Assembly: GCF_000313135.1 (NCBI RefSeq)
Contig: NW_004457263.1
Coordinates: 109,287 to 154,783, forward strand
DNA: 45,497 nucleotides
Source: Acanthamoeba castellanii str. Neff
Lineage: Eukaryota; Discosea; Longamoebia; Acanthamoebidae
Direction: 5' to 3'
The notes below the pieces were generated by a model. It made no database searches. It was not told the DNA's origin and saw only the letters and a list, made by a program, of their open reading frames with translations. The position numbers were made by a program, and so were the translations under genes. Below are positions 41,997 to 45,497 of this stretch, piece by piece (positions within the stretch are counted from its first letter, which is position 1; every line of letters begins with the position of its first letter).

Positions 41997-44900
41997 TCAC
42001 CAGCGTCGACCCATTGGGCCGTAGTTGCCGGCCTGGCCGGCGGCCCAGGTGTTGAGGAGCTGCTCAAAGTAGGACTTGGTCCGGCTGAAGAAGGCCACGT
42101 AGTCCTCCACGACCTCCGGCGGCACCTGCTCGGCCACGTCGCCCCTCTCCTGCTTGTGCTTGAGGTCCCGCACGAGCCGCCCAAAGAACGACTCCATCTC
42201 CATCCCCAGGTTCACCTGCGATGATGGCGCGCATGTGCGTGTGCGGTGGCGCGTGTGCGGTTTGATGTTTAGAAGACGACAACACACACCACCGCACGCA
42301 CACGCGCACGCGTACCTTGTTGGAAATGGGCTGTTTGCCGTGGATGTAGATGACGAGGTGGCTCAGGAGAATGTAGAGGGCCAACTGCATGCAGTCGTAG
42401 AGCACGCGGTGCTGGTCCTGCAGCTGGAGGCTGATCTTCTTCAGGGCCTTGTACAGCGTGCGCGTCGCTGCGCTGTCGCCTCGCGACGTGGCCCGGTGGC
42501 CCGCGGCGGTGCTGGTGAGCTTGTCGACCAGCGACGCCGTGTAGACAAGCAGCTGGCGGGGCTGGCCCTCGCGCACGACGCCCTCCTTGAGCTCACTAGC
42601 GCACACCTTTGCGATGCACGAAAAACGCGTCAGCGCACGCGCACGCGCACCGAACACGCACCACCGCACACGCGCGAATGAAGAGTTGAGGGAGTCAGGG
42701 ACCTGCAGGATGCCCTTGATGAGCAGGCCGAGGGTGGGTCGCGGGGGCTCGCCAAAGGGCGTGCTGATGCCGCCGAGGCCTCGTGGATTCTCATCCTCCA
42801 TAAGCATGTCGTCCTCCGCGTGCAAACCGGCCCGCTTCGTGGCAAGAGGCATAGAGGGCGCCTACAGCGGGGGGGGGGGATCATCAGCATGCCGTGCTTG
42901 TGTGTCGTGTTGTACCTCGTGTGTGTTTGTGTGTGTGTGTGTTGGTACCTGGAAGAAAAGGTCGGGATCGAAGAGCGGACGATAGGCATCCCAGTCAATG
43001 TGCCGCAGTCGTGGGTCATCGCGCGCGGCCGCCAGAAGCGTGGGCGCCAACTGCGGGCCGACGGCGCGCAGGAACGAGAGGCAATTGCGCAGGATGTGAT
43101 GCATGCGCTGCGCCACCACCAGATAGAACGGCCGCACTTCCGTGGCCTCGCCCTTGGACTTCCGCTGAGCGCCCGCATCCGCCGTCTCCGCCGATTCGGC
43201 GCTCGGCTCCTTGTCTTTGCTCCGCCCCGCCGACTCGACGACGATGGGCTGCGCCAGCATCTTCTGCTTCTTCGTAACGGGCTGCGCAAAGACAGAGATC
43301 TGCGCCGTGTGTGTGTTAATGGTGACCAAGGGAGGAGACGAGACCTCAAGGGGACATACTTGGCCGCTCTGGAGCGCCACCACCAGGTTGTACACGAGCC
43401 CGAGCATGCGGTCCTGGTAGTGGCTCGCGAGCTTGATGCTAAGGAATCGCCACTTCTTCCAGTGCAGCCCCAGCTCGTAGATGAGCGACGCCACTCGTTC
43501 GGCCTCGTCGAGTTGGGCCAACGTGTACGGGGCGGTGGGCACGTCGATGCTCCGTGAGACGAGGGCGTTGTGGATCGCCAGGAACTCGATCGCCTGTTCG
43601 ACCAGCGGCTCGCTGTAGGCCAGCGTTCTGATCATTCCACGTTTGCAATATTGCCCGACGTCAGCGCACCACGCCGTGCAGCACGTGGGTTGTTGGTGTG
43701 AGTACCTGGCGATGGCCGTCGTGAGAGTGAGGATGAGGCACCACAGACGATGCCACGTGCTCCGTTTGCCCTGTGGTGACGCGAGACTCGGAAATGAGCG
43801 AAGAAACCGCAGTCAACAGTCGAGAGGTGGGTGCAGCGTACATTGGCGTAAGTGACGTGCATCTCGTGGAAAGCGCGGAGGGTGTTGTTGCTCAGCACAC
43901 GCATGATACCGGCGAGCGCCAACGTCTCGGTCATGATGGGATCGGCGGACATGGACAGCATCAGGTGGATCACCAGCTCGGCCGTCTTTTGCTTGTTTCG
44001 CACGATCTGCGACACCTTGGCTGATTCGGTTTCGCTGTTGAGAGCTGCGATCGCCACGGATGTCTCGTTTTCCTCCAGGTGGAGCGATTGGTTCAGAATT
44101 TCCACCAGCTTGGCGTACACGCCCAGGTGCTGCAAGTGGTCATACAGCCGCGTCTTGTCTAGAATATCGCACAACGATCAGAACCAAGGGTGCTGTGACA
44201 CAGCATTGCGTCTGTGCGCGTGCGCGCGTGTGGCCGCCAGGTACCTTTCGTATTGAGAGTAAGCGCTTCCAGAATAGCGATGACCGTGTGATTGAACTCG
44301 TGTCGTTGCACCAGCTGGAAGGCCTGCGGCAAGAGTGGCGACACCGCATCTGAGAGTGCCTGCGTCGATTTGCTGATTTTGGAGGGAACACAACGACAGT
44401 GAGCTCTCTTCGCTTATCCCCCCCCCCACAGATGACGTTCACGTACTCGCTGTGTTGGGCGCGAAGCAGCACAAGCAGACCACCTAGGAGGGACGCCGTT
44501 AACGGAATGTCGATGTCGGACGTGAGGCTACGGCGCAACAGCGCCTCCTTGAGCGCGAGGCCCACGTTGACCACAGGGAACAGCTCGTTGTCACCTGGTG
44601 TGCATGCGTACGTGTCAGTTGCACTCCAAAGGCCATGTTGGGCGCCTGCTTCAGCCTCAGCTTCTGCGCTCGTACCCTCCTTCTCCTTGCCCTTGGCACT
44701 CGCTTGGCCGCTGTTGGCGCGGGCGTAGTGGTGCTTGAGCAGGAACAGCAGCAGGCTGGCCATTTCCTGCAGTCGCTCGTTGACGATCTTGTCATTTTTG
44801 TCCTCGCGCTGCAGTGCCGCAGCCAACTCCTGAATGAGCGACGCCGATGCCTGGGTGGTGATAAGGAATACAGAGCCTTTGAGCCTCCACACATATCTTG

Positions 44901-45497
44901 TCGTTGTGTACACTTCCAGCGGAGAGGGGAGGTTTGACACGCACCTGAGGCACGGCCACTACTGAAGATGCCGTCTGCTTGAGGCTAGTGATCTCCAAGA
45001 ATGCCCGCCTGTAGAACAAGAAAAAGTGGAACGATGAGCGAACTGCGGGCCTTGTGTGTATGCGTGTGCGGGAGTACCAGGAGTGAATAAGCTCGTGCTG
45101 GACGTGGAGTATGGAGAGCATGTTGTTCACCATATGCACAGCTCGCATGAATTCGTGCGCGTTGAAATCGGATCTCTTGGTCTGTATAACGCAGACAATT
45201 GATTGTGTGAGATCAGGCAACTCGGAGGAGAGCAACCAGCGGGGTTATTGTCTATTGTGGCGTACGCTTGCAGGAGTGGCAGGGGCATTGCCGTTCCTCT
45301 CCTTGTCGAGGATGTCGGAAAGCTTGTTCTGGAGCAGCGACGCGTTGTAGTAGTAATCTATGCCGTAGTCACGCTCACCCTCTGCGATGGGCAGGAACGC
45401 GTCGATCGCTGTCTGAATGGTTTCCAGATCCTGCACGCTGGTCTCGGTTCTTGCCATGGCTCGGCCGGGGGTTGCCGATAGCGACACTGGCATCCCG
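41997..45497 (-). CDS. NUP188: Nucleoporin NUP188, C-terminal part (runs off the window)
   Basis: The gene enters at 45497 with an open exon (METTQ-type start not seen; ARTETSVQDLETIQTAIDAF). It continues through many exons to TGA at 41997-41999. Long helical solenoid segments include FMRAVHMVNNMLSILHVQHE, VGLALKEALLRRSLTSDIDI, FNHTVIAILEALTLNTKG, YDHLQHLGVYAKLVEILNQS, LALAGIMRVLSNNTLRAFHE, a short LWCLILTLTTAIAR exon and EERVASLIYE-like helices. The LWCL segment and the following SEPLVEQAIEFLAIHNALVS match the conserved central part of Nup188. The tail covers FYLVVAQRMHHILRNCLSFL, LGLLIKGILQVPDS, YDCMQLALYILLSHLVIYIH and the C-terminal helices. Nup188 is a scaffold of the nuclear pore inner ring. 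The missing 5' part lies beyond the window. Confidence 0.8.

Overview
The window looks like nuclear DNA of a free-living amoebozoan, most probably Acanthamoeba or a close relative. This is inferred from GC-rich coding sequence, many short GT-AG introns (commonly 50-200 nt, many filled with CA/GT-type simple repeats), very short intergenic spaces and a typical eukaryotic gene set. No database search was possible. Gene models were built by hand by joining open stretches at GT/AG sites that keep the reading frame. Those whose phases were checked at every junction are given with exact exon ends.

Layout. 1-2.4 kb: last exon of an unknown plus-strand gene, a DsbA-fold (FrnE-like) oxidoreductase and an unrecognised 208-residue protein, both on the minus strand. 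2.45-6.1 kb: an AT-rich, gene-poor island holding a decayed 2.3-kb Mutator-like DNA transposon (3161-5466) with inverted termini, a 10-bp target duplication and a WRKY-like zinc finger. 6.5-10.6 kb: a TKL-type protein kinase followed closely by Mediator subunit MED18 (plus). 10.7-15.7 kb: an unclear small gene, V-ATPase subunit H (interrupted by an 843-nt run of N) and RNase H2 subunit C (minus). 15.8-18.4 kb: a Schlafen-type AlbA_2 protein with apparent frameshifts and a secreted SIMPL-domain protein (plus). 18.6-21.2 kb: a YGR210C-type OBG-family GTPase with a C-terminal TGS region (minus). 21.5-24.6 kb: an F-box protein with an unusual helical repeat array (plus). 24.6-26.7 kb: an EEF2KMT/METTL21-type lysine methyltransferase (minus). 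27.3-29 kb: a homeobox gene (plus). 29.6-31 kb: proteasome lid subunit RPN8 (minus). 31.4-34.3 kb: replication factor MCM10 (plus). 34.7-36.3 kb: a tandem coactosin-like protein. 36.6-39.9 kb: a single-pass cell-surface protein. 40-41.8 kb: a PPG1-like PP2A-family phosphatase. 42-45.5 kb: the C-terminal part of nucleoporin NUP188 (minus, runs off the window).

The genes are independent housekeeping and signalling genes, not an operon or pathway cluster. Several lie head to head with short shared promoters (RNASEH2C with the Schlafen-like gene, RPN8 with MCM10, the GTPase with the F-box gene) or tail to tail with short 3' gaps.

The items most worth a second look are the WRKY-finger Mutator element with its GGACC subterminal repeats, three adjacent perfect hairpins next to the assembly gap, the F-box/helical-repeat protein, the Schlafen-like gene, and the phosphatase whose conserved C-terminal Leu is Val.
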